Of a stretch of DNA of 64,000 bases, positions 54,473-64,000 are shown in pieces. The position numbers and the translations under genes are program-made. The DNA lies in contig CAYXAA010000006.1 in NCBI GenBank assembly GCA_964462985.1, forward strand, positions 62,001-126,000, written 5' to 3'. The stretch is from CAYXAA01 sp964462985. Lineage in GTDB: Bacteria; Pseudomonadota; Alphaproteobacteria; Rhizobiales; Stappiaceae. The stretch's first letter is position 1. The number at the start of each line of letters is the position of its first letter. The notes under the pieces are model-generated. The model worked only from the letters and a program-made list of their open reading frames with translations. It was not told the DNA's origin and did not search any database.

Positions 54473-55297
54473 ATGCAGGCGTGTATCATTGGCCGGGCCA
54501 TCTCGCTTGCCGGCGCCCTTCTTTTCTTCTTGTCCGGAGCGGCAGGGGCACAGGAACCTGTCGGGCTCTACAGCGCGACGACGATCATCACCGGCACGTT
54601 GGACGAGGAGAAACGGCGCGGGTTCGCGGCATGTCTCCTCGAGGTTCTGGTCAAGGTTTCGGGCGATCTGGATCTGTCCGCTTCACCAAAGATGGCGGCC
54701 CTTGCAGCCACGGCAGAGGGCTTCGTCGAGGCTTATACCCTGCGCGACCGCATGGCCGGAATCCCCGTGCACGACGAGCAGGGCACGCGGGAAAGGCCGC
54801 ATCTTCTCAATGCGACGTTCTCAAAAGCCAAGATCGATGAGGCATTGCGCACGCTCGGCCGTTCGCCCTGGCTCAATCGGCCGACGATCACGATTCTCGT
54901 CGGAATCGACAACGGCGCACGACACTTCGTGGTTTCCCGTGATTCGCCCGTTGGGGTCGACCAGCGCGAGGCGCTTTCGGAGATTGCGGCAAGGTTCGGA
55001 TTGAAGATCGCGGTGCCGGACGAGGCGGCGCTCGCGGCCGTTCCCATTGATTTCGCCGCGGTCGACGCGGCCGACAGACGTCGGCTGGACGTCCTGCGAA
55101 GGGCCCTTGGCGGCACAGTTCTCCTCAGCGGGGCACTGGTCTGGAATGAAGAAGCGCTTCGGTGGACCTCGCACTGGCACCTTGTCTCTGGCGAGAACGC
55201 CGGGACCTGGGTCTCCTCAGGCGTTTCCTTTGACGAAGTCTTTCGCGACGCACTCGCCAACGCCATGCGCTCGCTAGGGCCCGGCGGCGATCGGTAG
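54473..55297 (+). CDS. DUF2066 domain exported protein
   Basis: 274 residues. The signal peptide is about residues 1-25 (ISLAGALLFFLSGAAGA). The DUF2066 segments are GFAACLLEVLVKVSGD, YTLRDRMAGIPVHDEQGTRERP (core RMAGIPVHDEQGTRERP) and RPTITILVGIDNG. DUF2066 proteins are periplasmic and conserved in alpha- and gammaproteobacteria; the role is unknown. In many alphaproteobacteria they occur near purM/hda, which is not the case here. GGGAAG lies before the ATG. Confidence 0.88.
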   Translation: MQACIIGRAISLAGALLFFLSGAAGAQEPVGLYSATTIITGTLDEEKRRGFAACLLEVLVKVSGDLDLSASPKMAALAATAEGFVEAYTLRDRMAGIPVHDEQGTRERPHLLNATFSKAKIDEALRTLGRSPWLNRPTITILVGIDNGARHFVVSRDSPVGVDQREALSEIAARFGLKIAVPDEAALAAVPIDFAAVDAADRRRLDVLRRALGGTVLLSGALVWNEEALRWTSHWHLVSGENAGTWVSSGVSFDEVFRDALANAMRSLGPGGDR

Positions 55298-55387
55298 TGC
55301 ATTGCCCACGACGTGCAAGGCCGGTGGCCGGCGGGCCGCGGCACGATGGCGACGCTATGGCGGCCACCACACCGCCGACAAGAGAGC

Positions 55388-57010
<1,623 letters not shown>

Positions 57011-57556
57011 CCCTCACTGGCATCTCACAGGCCGAGAGGCCCGGCGCGCTTCCATGATGCGCGACCAACGCCGAGGTCGCGCCGAAAGCGACGGGACCGT
57101 AGATGAAGCGGAGAACCTCAACAAGCATCTAAGGTCGCCTCTCTCTCATTAAATCGATTTAAGTCGACGCGTTCCAAAAACGTAATTATTTTCTTTCGAA
57201 AATTTAATCGCCCTTTGGCAGAACCGCAGCGAAAACTTGTCCTAAAAGGGGAAAACCTGACGCCAGTTTGCTGGTACAGCGGGCAGAGCCCTCTTAAAAG
57301 CCGGATCAATTTCGAGGCGCACGGCATGGCTGAGGATTATCGCGGAAAATCCGACGACCGGGGGGAGCCTGGCCGGCATTTTTCATTGCGGTATCGGCTG
57401 CGGCTGCCCAAATGCTCGGACGTGGAGAAGCGAAGGACTTCAGGTGACAGAGGCGCACGCGCCACCTAATCTGCTTCGCCATACTTTCCGCGCAATTGAC
57501 GGGCCAAGGCTAGCGAGCACAAAGCAATGACTGGACAAAGGATCAAGGCTCGGACC
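57011..57556. other. 546-bp pckA-chvI divergent region
   Basis: No protein gene is supported. The region is markedly AT-richer at 57145-57215 than its surroundings and holds the palindrome TTAAATCGATTTAA (57149-57162). It probably contains both divergent promoters; I cannot place them with confidence. Confidence 0.6.
57149..57162. promoter_or_regulatory. LacI-type palindrome upstream of pckA
   Basis: TTAAATCGATTTAA is a perfect 14-bp palindrome with a central CG, the pattern of LacI-family operators. In Sinorhizobium the LacI-type regulator PckR controls pckA, so this may be its site; the regulator gene is not in the window. Confidence 0.55.
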
Positions 57557-58255
57557 ATGCCCACGATCGCACTGGTGGATGATGATCGCAATATTCTAAC
57601 CTCCGTGTCGATCGCCCTCGAAAGCGAAGGCTATCGCGTCCAATCCTATACCGATGGCGCTTCCGCCCTGGACGGCCTGACGGCCGAACCGCCGGACCTT
57701 GCCATTCTCGACATCAAGATGCCTCGAATGGACGGGATGGAACTGCTGCGCCGACTGCGCCAGCAGTCAGACGTGCCGGTGATCTTTCTCACGTCGAAGG
57801 ACGACGAGATCGACGAACTGTTCGGTCTGAAGATGGGCGCCGACGACTTTATCCGGAAGCCGTTCTCGCAGCGCCTGCTGGTGGAGCGCGTGAAGGCGGT
57901 GCTCCGACGCGTGCAGCCGCGCGACGCCTCCGCCATCAAGCCGGACGGCGATAAGGTGCTGGAACGCGGACTTCTGCTGATGGACCAAGAACGTCACACT
58001 TGTACCTGGAAGGGCCAGCCGGTAACGCTGACGGTGACGGAGTTCCTCATCCTTTATGCGCTGGCGCAGCGCCCAGGGGTGGTCAAGAGCCGCAACGCCT
58101 TGATGGATGCCGCCTACGATGACCAGGTCTATGTGGACGACCGCACCATCGACAGCCACATCAAGCGGCTCAGGAAGAAGTTCAAGGTGGTCGACGACAG
58201 TTTCGACATGATCGAAACACTTTATGGGGTGGGCTATCGTTTCCGCGAAAGCTGA
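57557..58255 (+). CDS. chvI: Response regulator ChvI (OmpR family)
   Basis: 232 residues. The receiver domain has the acidic pair in LVDDDRN, the phospho-Asp in LAILDIKMPRMDG and the Lys in FIRKPFS. The winged-helix DNA-binding domain ends ETLYGVGYRFRES. ChvI/ChvG (ExoS/ChvI) is the acid and cell-envelope response system essential for host interaction in rhizobia and agrobacteria. I chose ATG 57557 (AAGG 8 bp upstream; it starts directly at the receiver strand). An ATG at 57527 would add ten residues. Confidence 0.93.
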   Translation: MPTIALVDDDRNILTSVSIALESEGYRVQSYTDGASALDGLTAEPPDLAILDIKMPRMDGMELLRRLRQQSDVPVIFLTSKDDEIDELFGLKMGADDFIRKPFSQRLLVERVKAVLRRVQPRDASAIKPDGDKVLERGLLLMDQERHTCTWKGQPVTLTVTEFLILYALAQRPGVVKSRNALMDAAYDDQVYVDDRTIDSHIKRLRKKFKVVDDSFDMIETLYGVGYRFRES

Positions 58256-58331
58256 CCGGCGGCGGGACCGCGCTCCGGCCTCCGCACAGCAGGCGGCCCC
58301 GGCCGACGAGTCGGCCGCCTCGGAGACGGAC

Positions 58332-60164
58332 ATGGCGATCGACGCGGACAGAACAGGCGGACTGCATCGTTCTGCGGACGCTCGCGCCGCGGAACGCAAG
58401 GCACGATTGCGCAGGCTTGGCAACAAGCGCGTGCGGCGACGTCTCTTTGCCCGAGTGGCCGCCCGGATCGGCGGTTTTCTCGGTCCTTACGTCTTCTCCT
58501 CCCTCACCCGGCGCATCGTTTTTCTCAATCTTGCCGGCCTCTGCGCCCTCGTCGTCGGCATACTCTATCTGAACCAGTTCCGCGCCGGCCTGATCGATTT
58601 CCGGGTTCAAAGCCTTCTCATCCAGGGCGAGATCATCGCCGGCGCCATCTCCGCATCGGCCACCGTTGAGACCGACGGGCTGATGGTCGATCCCGAGAAG
58701 CTCCTTGAGTTGCAAGCCGGCGAGAGCATGACGCCGGCCGACGAAAGCCGGCTGATCGATTTTCCCATCAATCCCGAACGGGTTGCACCGGTGCTGCGCC
58801 GGCTGATCTCGCCGACAAAGACGCGTGGGCGGATCTATGATCCCGAAGGCGGGCTGATCCTCGATTCGCGCTACCTCTATTCGCGCGGCCAGATCTTGCG
58901 GTTCGACCTGCCACCGCCCAATGCCGAGGAGCCGGGACTGTTCGAGCGGGTCTGGGCCGACATCAAGCTGTGGTTCCGTCGCGGCGACCTGCCGCTTTAC
59001 GAGGAGGTGGGCGCCAACAACGGTCGGGCCTATCCGGAGGTCGAGGCCGCGCTGGCGGGCTCGCCTGCGAGTGTGGTGCGGGTCTCGCCGCACGGTGAAC
59101 TGATCGTGTCGGTCGCCGTGCCGATCCAGCGCTTCCGTGCCGTGTTGGGAGCCCTGCTGCTCTCGACCCAAGGTGGCGATATCGACGCGATCGTCGCCGC
59201 CGAACGCTTTGCCATCATGCGGGTGTTCCTGGTCGCCGCCGGCGTCACCGTGATGTTATCGATCCTGCTCGCCGGCACGATCGCCGGTCCGGTCCGGCGC
59301 CTTGCCGCCGCCGCCGAGCGGGTGCGCCGCGGCATCCGCTCGCGCGAGGGCATCCCGGAGTTCTCTCATCGGCAGGATGAGATCGGCCACCTTGCGCGGG
59401 CGCTGCGAGAGATGACCAACGCGCTCTACAACCGCATGGATGCGATCGAAAGCTTCGCCGCCGATGTCGCTCACGAGATCAAGAATCCGCTGACCTCGCT
59501 CAGGAGTGCGGTCGAGACACTGCCGCTCGCCCGCACCGACGAGTCGCGCAAGCGGCTGCTCGACGTGATCCAGCATGACGTGCGCCGGCTCGACCGGCTG
59601 ATCACCGACATTTCCGACGCTTCGCGCCTCGATGCCGAACTCGCCCGCAGCGATGCCCAGCCGGTCGACGTGGCGACGCTGCTGCGCACGGTGACGGACC
59701 TCGCCAACAGCCGTGCCGAGCCGGGCGCGGTCCCCGTGGTGCTATCGATCGCGCCGTCGCGCCAGGATCATCCCTATCGCATCATTGGTCATGACACCCG
59801 GCTCGGCCAGGTGTTCAACAACCTGATCGACAACGCCCGCTCGTTCTCGCCGCCGAACGGCAAGGTCCGGATCGCCGCCAAGCGGACCGGCGACCATGTA
59901 ATCGTCACGGTGGATGACGACGGCCCCGGTATTACAGTGGAGAAGATCGACCGCATCTTCGACCGCTTCTATACCGATCGCCCTGAGGGGGAGAGCTTCG
60001 GCAACAACTCCGGTCTTGGTCTTTCGATCTCGCGGCAGATCGTGGAGGCCCATCGTGGCAGGATCTCGGCGGAGAACAGGCTCGGGACCGCAACGAAAGG
60101 AAAGCCCAAGGTGATCGGCGCCCGCTTCACCGTTCGGCTGCCGGCCGGCAGCAGCGCGGTATGA
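58332..60164 (+). CDS. chvG: Sensor histidine kinase ChvG
   Basis: 610 residues from ATG 58332, which has GGAGA 6 bp upstream. An in-frame ATG at 58224, overlapping chvI by 32 bp, would add 36 low-complexity residues. Helix 1 (IVFLNLAGLCALVVGILYL) and helix 2 (VFLVAAGVTVMLSILLAG) flank a large periplasmic sensor domain. HAMP follows, then the H-box VAHEIKNPLTSLRSAVETL, N-box NNLIDNARSF and the G-boxes DDDGPGI and GLGLSISRQIVEAH. It phosphorylates ChvI; ExoR normally restrains it in rhizobia. Its stop overlaps the hprK start. Confidence 0.93.
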   Translation: MAIDADRTGGLHRSADARAAERKARLRRLGNKRVRRRLFARVAARIGGFLGPYVFSSLTRRIVFLNLAGLCALVVGILYLNQFRAGLIDFRVQSLLIQGEIIAGAISASATVETDGLMVDPEKLLELQAGESMTPADESRLIDFPINPERVAPVLRRLISPTKTRGRIYDPEGGLILDSRYLYSRGQILRFDLPPPNAEEPGLFERVWADIKLWFRRGDLPLYEEVGANNGRAYPEVEAALAGSPASVVRVSPHGELIVSVAVPIQRFRAVLGALLLSTQGGDIDAIVAAERFAIMRVFLVAAGVTVMLSILLAGTIAGPVRRLAAAAERVRRGIRSREGIPEFSHRQDEIGHLARALREMTNALYNRMDAIESFAADVAHEIKNPLTSLRSAVETLPLARTDESRKRLLDVIQHDVRRLDRLITDISDASRLDAELARSDAQPVDVATLLRTVTDLANSRAEPGAVPVVLSIAPSRQDHPYRIIGHDTRLGQVFNNLIDNARSFSPPNGKVRIAAKRTGDHVIVTVDDDGPGITVEKIDRIFDRFYTDRPEGESFGNNSGLGLSISRQIVEAHRGRISAENRLGTATKGKPKVIGARFTVRLPAGSSAV

Positions 60165-60631
60165 GCACGCCCACCGTGCACGGCTCCTGCATTCTCCTCG
60201 GTGACGCTGGCGTGTTGCTGCGCGGCGCTTCCGGTAGCGGCAAGTCGACTCTCGCCGCGCATCTGGTGAGGTCGCAGCGGGCTTCGGGCGGGTATGCCAC
60301 CTTCGTCGCCGATGACCGCGTCGCGCTGGCTCACTGGCATGGCCGAATCGTCGCGACAGCCCCCGCTGCGACCGCAGGCCTGTGGGAGCGATCCGGCCTC
60401 GGCATCGTTCGCGTGGCGCATGAGGACCGGGCTGTGCTGCGCCTCGTGGTCGACCTCGTCGCGGCCGCCGATATTGACCGTCTGCCGGAGTCGGATACCC
60501 GTTCTGCCGAAATCAAGGGCGTGCGCCTGCCGCGGGTCGTCGTGCCGGCAAGAGCCTGCGACTTGGCCGCACCTGCCGTGTTCATGCGCCTCGATCCGGG
60601 CGCCGAGAACCTGTTCGCCGATGGAGAATAG
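60161..60631 (+). CDS. hprK: HPr kinase/phosphorylase, short alphaproteobacterial form
   Basis: 156 residues, only the catalytic domain, as is normal for alphaproteobacteria. Walker A is GASGSGKSTLAAHL and the capping segment is FVADDRVALAHW. The signature region EIKGVRLPRVVVPA is present. It phosphorylates HPr on the regulatory Ser and links carbon status with ChvG/ChvI-controlled functions. Start overlaps the chvG stop by 4 bp (ATGA). Confidence 0.9.
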   Translation: MSTPTVHGSCILLGDAGVLLRGASGSGKSTLAAHLVRSQRASGGYATFVADDRVALAHWHGRIVATAPAATAGLWERSGLGIVRVAHEDRAVLRLVVDLVAAADIDRLPESDTRSAEIKGVRLPRVVVPARACDLAAPAVFMRLDPGAENLFADGE

Positions 60632-60923
60632 GGCACCGCCTGCCGATTTTTCTTGCGCTGCACCCTCTGCTTGCCGACATTGGACGCCCGGCGGAAGGCG
60701 TCCGCAAGGTCTGCCAGGCTGTCGGTGCCGGGCGGCTGAGAGCGTCAGATGAATGTGACGCTTTAGGCGGTCCGCATGGGCCGCGTCGCCGCAAGGGACA
60801 CCATCGAGATCCGCGGGACCGCCCAGGGATGTCGACCGGTGTTGCAGAATGTTGGAGGCGATCACGTGACTGATGTCGGACCCGTTTGGTCCGACCGGGC
60901 CGTGATCCAGAGACGGACAAGGC

Positions 60924-61328
60924 ATGATCGGTCTCGTACTTGTCACCCACGGCCGATTGGCTGAAGAGTTCAAAGCCGCGCTTGAGCACGTGGTCGGTTC
61001 GCAGACTCAGATCGAGACGATCTGCATCGGACCCGACGACGACATGGAGCAGCGGCGACAGGACATTCTTGCTGCGGTCGAACGCGCCAACGACGGCGCC
61101 GGCGTCATTCTTCTGACCGACATGTTCGGTGGCACGCCGTCCAACCTTGCCATTTCCGTCATGGACGACAAGGCCGTCGAGGTCATCGCTGGCGTCAACC
61201 TGCCGATGCTGATCAAGCTTGCCAGCGTCCGCGCCGATCTTCCCCTCGCCGAGGCCGTCGACGAGGCGCGCAAGGCCGGACAGAAATACATATCCGTGGC
61301 CAGCCAGGTGCTGTCGGGCCAGGGATGA
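60924..61328 (+). CDS. PTS EIIA component, mannose-type (EIIA-Man-like)
   Basis: 134 residues. The phosphorylatable His is H9 in LVLVTHGRLAEEF; LLTDMFGGTPSNLA is the second conserved motif. In Hyphomicrobiales this EIIA accepts phosphate from HPr but serves regulation, since the matching EIIB/EIIC are usually absent, and none are seen here. It lies 292 bp after hprK; I see no gene in that gap. Sometimes called manX or ptsA. Confidence 0.92.
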   Translation: MIGLVLVTHGRLAEEFKAALEHVVGSQTQIETICIGPDDDMEQRRQDILAAVERANDGAGVILLTDMFGGTPSNLAISVMDDKAVEVIAGVNLPMLIKLASVRADLPLAEAVDEARKAGQKYISVASQVLSGQG

Positions 61329-61529
61329 GAATGCAGCCCGAGCGCAGCCCCGCGCCGGCTGAAAGTTGGGGGGCGTCAACTTCCCCTCGTGCCGGCGGCG
61401 ATGCGGTGGTCGGAGCCGCCGCCGGGGCCCGGTTGCAAATAATCTTCTGTTCGATAAGGACATCGTTAGACCGTACCTGTTCCGGGCGCGCCGGACCGGT
61501 CGCCGGTTAATCCAGGGGAGACACGCAGC

Positions 61530-61865
61530 TTGCCGAGGGGCCAACACGATCGCACCGCCGAGGGCGGCAAGATTCCCGCGGCGCCGGCTCCGAAAAGGAC
61601 CGCGCGCGATCTGGTCATCGTCAACCGCCGTGGCCTTCACGCCCGAGCCTCTGCCAAGCTGGTCAAGCTCGTCGAGCAGTTCGACGCCGACGTCATTGTT
61701 TCACGCGACGGGCAATCGGTCGGCGGCACCTCCATCATGGGCCTGATGATGCTTGCCGCCGCCACGGGCTCGTCGATCCGGATCGAGGCGGAAGGGCCGG
61801 AAGCCGAAGCCGCGCTCGACGCAATCGCCGACCTCGTCGCGAGTGGCTTCGGCGAAACGGACTGA
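61530..61865 (+). CDS. ptsH: HPr phosphocarrier protein
   Basis: 111 residues from a TTG start at 61530 (GGGGAG about 9 bp upstream). The first 25 residues are an unusual basic, Ala/Pro-rich extension. The HPr core begins DLVIVNRRGLHARASAKLV with the active His H37. The regulatory Ser is S68 in GGTSIMGLMMLAA. It passes phosphate from enzyme I to EIIA and is the target of HprK. A later start is possible, but no ATG lies before the His motif. Confidence 0.9.
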   Translation: MPRGQHDRTAEGGKIPAAPAPKRTARDLVIVNRRGLHARASAKLVKLVEQFDADVIVSRDGQSVGGTSIMGLMMLAAATGSSIRIEAEGPEAEAALDAIADLVASGFGETD

Positions 61866-61874
61866 GGTCCCGGC

Positions 61875-62165
61875 CGGGCCAGGTCGCGTGATCGTCACGC
61901 CGCCATCGACCAGCATGGCGGTGCCGGTAACGAAGCTCGCGGCATCCGAGGCCAGATACAGCACCGCGCGCGCGATTTCCTCCGGCTTTGCCATGCGCTT
62001 CAGTGGGTGCAGACCTTTCGAAGTCGCGCGTCTCCGGCGTCGACACCACACTCAGTCGGCCGCCGTGTCGGTGCCGCCCGGCAGGACGGCGTTGGCACGC
62101 ACGCCTCTGGCTCCGAACTCCGCCGCAATCACCCGAACCAGGCCTACCTCCCCGGCGATCTCGTG
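61875..62165 (-). pseudogene. SDR dehydrogenase C-terminal remnant, frameshifted
   Basis: On the minus strand one frame reads EVGLVRVIAAEFGARGVRA and NAVLPGGTDTAAD, then stops. Shortly after, another frame continues LHPLKRMAKPEEIARAVLYL and ASDAASFVTGTAMLVDGGVT. Together these are the C-terminal 90 or so residues of an SDR dehydrogenase. The N-terminal half (cofactor site, catalytic Tyr-Lys) is missing and the normal stop is gone. It is clearly a degraded gene, not a functional enzyme. Confidence 0.78.
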
Positions 62166-62359
62166 CGTTCATCACGATGTCCTTTCATGGATGGCGAGAC
62201 CGGTGCGGCACCGTCCAGTTCAGGGCACGCGCGGACCTAACAGGGTCCAGGTGCGTCACGGCGTCAGCCGGCTACGCTCGGGGCAACGGCACACCCTCGG
62301 AGTTATATTCCCGACGCGAGGTGATCGGTTGTCGCTCACGGCAAAGGGTCTTCCGTCAA

Positions 62360-62381
62360 GATATAAAGAAATCTTTATATC
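62360..62381. promoter_or_regulatory. 22-bp inverted repeat upstream of ahcY
   Basis: GATATAAAG (62360-62368), loop AAAT, CTTTATATC (62373-62381): a perfect 9-bp inverted repeat in AT-rich sequence about 100 bp before ahcY. It fits an ArsR-family operator. SahR, an ArsR-type regulator of the SAM cycle in proteobacteria, is a candidate, by inference from the gene it precedes. The very AT-rich arms make a transcription terminator less likely. Confidence 0.6.
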
Positions 62382-62479
62382 GTTATTGGCATCGGAATGG
62401 CGCCGCGGTATAAGGCCGCCTAGGCACGGCCGTTCAAAGGAGCGGACCGCGAGATCCGAAACCCGAACGGAAAGACGAC

Positions 62480-63880
62480 ATGACGACGACCCAGGACTAC
62501 CGCGTGAAGGACATCTCGCTTGCCGACTACGGCCGCAAGGAGATCGCCATTGCCGAGACCGAGATGCCGGGCCTGATGGCCTGCCGTGAGGAATACGGTG
62601 CCGCCCAGCCCCTCAAGGGGGCCCGCATCACCGGCTCGCTGCACATGACGATCCAGACCGCGGTTCTGATCGAGACGCTGGTCGCCCTCGGAGCCGAGGT
62701 TCGCTGGGCGTCGTGCAATATCTTCTCCACCCAGGACCATGCCGCCGCCGCGATCGCCGCGGCCGGCATTCCGGTCTACGCCATCAAGGGCGAGACGCTA
62801 GAGGACTACTGGAGCTATACCGACGCGATCTTCCAGTGGCCGGACGGTGGCTACTCAAACATGATCCTCGACGACGGCGGCGACGCCACGCTCTACATCC
62901 TACTCGGCGCCCGCGCCGAGGCGGGCGAGGATGTGCTGTCGAACCCGGGCTCCGAGGAAGAGGAGATCCTCTTCGCCCAGATCAAAAAGCGCATGGCCGC
63001 CTCGCCGGGCTGGTTCGCCAGGCAGCGCGCGGCGATCAAGGGCGTGTCGGAAGAGACAACCACGGGCGTGAACCGACTTTACCAGCTGATGAAGAAGGGC
63101 CAGCTCCCGTTCCCCGCGATCAACGTCAACGACAGCGTCACCAAGTCGAAGTTCGACAACAAGTACGGCTGCAAGGAATCGCTGGTGGACGGCATCCGCC
63201 GCGGCACCGACGTGATGATGGCCGGTAAGACCGCCGTGGTCTGCGGCTACGGTGACGTCGGCAAAGGCTCGGCTGCCTCGCTGCGCGGCGCCGGCGCCCG
63301 CGTCAAGGTGACGGAGGTTGACCCTATCTGCGCCCTTCAGGCGGCGATGGACGGCTTTGAGGTCGTCACCCTGGAGGACGTTGCTGCGACGGCCGACATC
63401 TTTATAACGACCACCGGAAACAAGGACGTCATCCGTCTCGAGCACATGCGCGAGATGAAGGACATGGCGATCGTCGGCAACATCGGCCACTTCGACAACG
63501 AGATTCAGGTTTCGGCACTGAGGAACTACAAATGGGTGAACATCAAGCCCCAGGTCGACATGATCGAGTTTCCGGACGGCAAGCGGATCATCCTGCTGTC
63601 GGAGGGCCGGCTACTCAACCTCGGCAACGCCACCGGACATCCGAGCTTCGTCATGTCCGCCTCGTTTACCAATCAGGTGCTGGCCCAGATCGAGCTGTTC
63701 ACCAAGGGCGATCGCTATAAGAACAAGGTTTATGTGCTACCGAAACATCTCGACGAGCACGTCGCGCGCCTCCATCTCGACAAGCTTGGCGTAAAACTGA
63801 CCGAGCTCAGCGACGAACAGGCCGCCTACATTGGCGTAAGCAAGACCGGCCCGTTCAAGCCCGAACACTATCGCTATTGA
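62480..63880 (+). CDS. ahcY: Adenosylhomocysteinase
   Basis: 466 residues, full length for bacterial SAHase with its insertion. The N-terminal segment is DISLADYGRKEIAIAETEMPG (core LADYGRKEIAIAETEMPG). The active-site stretch is KSKFDNKYGCKESLVDGI (core KFDNKYGCKESLVDG), the NAD site VCGYGDVGKGSAASLRG and the C-terminal KTGPFKPEHYRY. It hydrolyses S-adenosylhomocysteine to adenosine and homocysteine, recycling the SAM cycle. An inverted repeat upstream may regulate it, and a hairpin terminator follows. Confidence 0.98.
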   Translation: MTTTQDYRVKDISLADYGRKEIAIAETEMPGLMACREEYGAAQPLKGARITGSLHMTIQTAVLIETLVALGAEVRWASCNIFSTQDHAAAAIAAAGIPVYAIKGETLEDYWSYTDAIFQWPDGGYSNMILDDGGDATLYILLGARAEAGEDVLSNPGSEEEEILFAQIKKRMAASPGWFARQRAAIKGVSEETTTGVNRLYQLMKKGQLPFPAINVNDSVTKSKFDNKYGCKESLVDGIRRGTDVMMAGKTAVVCGYGDVGKGSAASLRGAGARVKVTEVDPICALQAAMDGFEVVTLEDVAATADIFITTTGNKDVIRLEHMREMKDMAIVGNIGHFDNEIQVSALRNYKWVNIKPQVDMIEFPDGKRIILLSEGRLLNLGNATGHPSFVMSASFTNQVLAQIELFTKGDRYKNKVYVLPKHLDEHVARLHLDKLGVKLTELSDEQAAYIGVSKTGPFKPEHYRY

Positions 63881-63946
63881 TCGGACGTCAAGCTGACTCC
63901 TACATATAGTATTGTGGCGTCAATCCATCGTGTGGAGCACGCCTCG

Positions 63947-63987
63947 AACGGGAGCTGTGGATGCCGCGCTCCCGTTTACTTTTTGTC
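63947..63987 (+). terminator. Rho-independent terminator after ahcY
   Basis: A 9-bp stem (AACGGGAGC / GCTCCCGTT, arms 63947-63955 and 63968-63976) with a 12-nt loop is followed by TACTTTTTG. It lies 66 bp after the ahcY stop. Confidence 0.75.
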
Positions 63988-64000
63988 AAGAGACTCTTCT

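Larger units (their letters stand above)
61866..62479. other. 614-bp region between HPr and ahcY
   Basis: It holds a decayed minus-strand SDR fragment (61875-62165), then about 190 bp without visible features, then the 22-bp inverted repeat at 62360-62381 in the ahcY leader. No intact gene is supported. Confidence 0.6.

Noticed and set aside
62300..62479. SAH riboswitch upstream of ahcY
   Set aside because: I do not see the conserved SAH aptamer core or pseudoknot; the region is better explained by a protein operator repeat.

Overview
The window is a high-GC, gene-dense bacterial chromosome segment. Gene content points to an alphaproteobacterium of the Hyphomicrobiales (Rhizobiales). Indicators are the pcaQ/pcaDCHGB arrangement, the hisB-DUF2628-hisH-hisA-hisF-hisE-coaA cluster, and the pckA / chvI-chvG-hprK-EIIA-HPr-ahcY order. 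I see no rRNA, tRNA, CRISPR, prophage or insertion sequence. The species cannot be fixed from the sequence alone.

Layout. (1) 1-4372: the tail of an SDR gene, a Gfo/Idh oxidoreductase, a GMC oxidoreductase and a DUF4147 glycerate kinase, probably one catabolic operon for an unidentified polyol or hydroxy acid. (2) 4500-9636: pcaQ divergent from pcaDCHGB, the protocatechuate branch of the beta-ketoadipate pathway. (3) 9717-20945: a long minus-strand group for pyrimidine (uracil/thymine) degradation. It holds a beta-alanine-type aminotransferase, an N-carbamoyl amidohydrolase, dihydropyrimidinase, an unknown protein and a complete ABC importer with an extra four-helix membrane protein. A DUF3018/MazF-type toxin-antitoxin pair with a frameshifted toxin sits inside it. 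A RutR-like TetR regulator is divergent from it. (4) 21015-29076: a lytic transglycosylase, an exported protein, an alpha/beta hydrolase, a TRAP transporter lacking its binding protein, and preT-preA (dihydropyrimidine dehydrogenase), which completes the pathway. RutR-type palindromes lie between the aminotransferase and rutR and upstream of preT, so one regulator plausibly controls the whole route.

(5) 29080-38554: a DedA-PAP2-LssY fusion, a two-domain PPK2 kinase, small exported proteins, and a LysR regulator divergent from glutaryl-CoA dehydrogenase, which is followed by an FAD amine oxidase and a class V aminotransferase. (6) 38565-44354: pyrF, then the histidine operon ending with pantothenate kinase. 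(7) 44536-50293: an RND efflux adaptor/pump pair and a DMT exporter divergent from a MarR repressor with two palindromic operators between them. (8) 50504-55297: DUF1810, a molybdo-enzyme maturation group (XdhC N-type, LysE exporter, XdhC C-type, MobA-like fusion) and a DUF2066 protein. (9) 55388-63880: pckA, the ChvI/ChvG two-component system, an HprK/EIIA/HPr regulatory phosphotransfer set, a decayed SDR fragment and ahcY with an upstream 22-bp inverted repeat.

I did not find an obviously unprecedented multi-gene system. The most distinctive items are the pyrimidine regulon with its uncharacterised extra members and broken toxin gene, a 14+7 nt motif shared by the pca and TRAP control regions, a short reading frame coupled between hisA and hisF, and a LysR gene translationally coupled to a Cys/Pro-rich exported protein.
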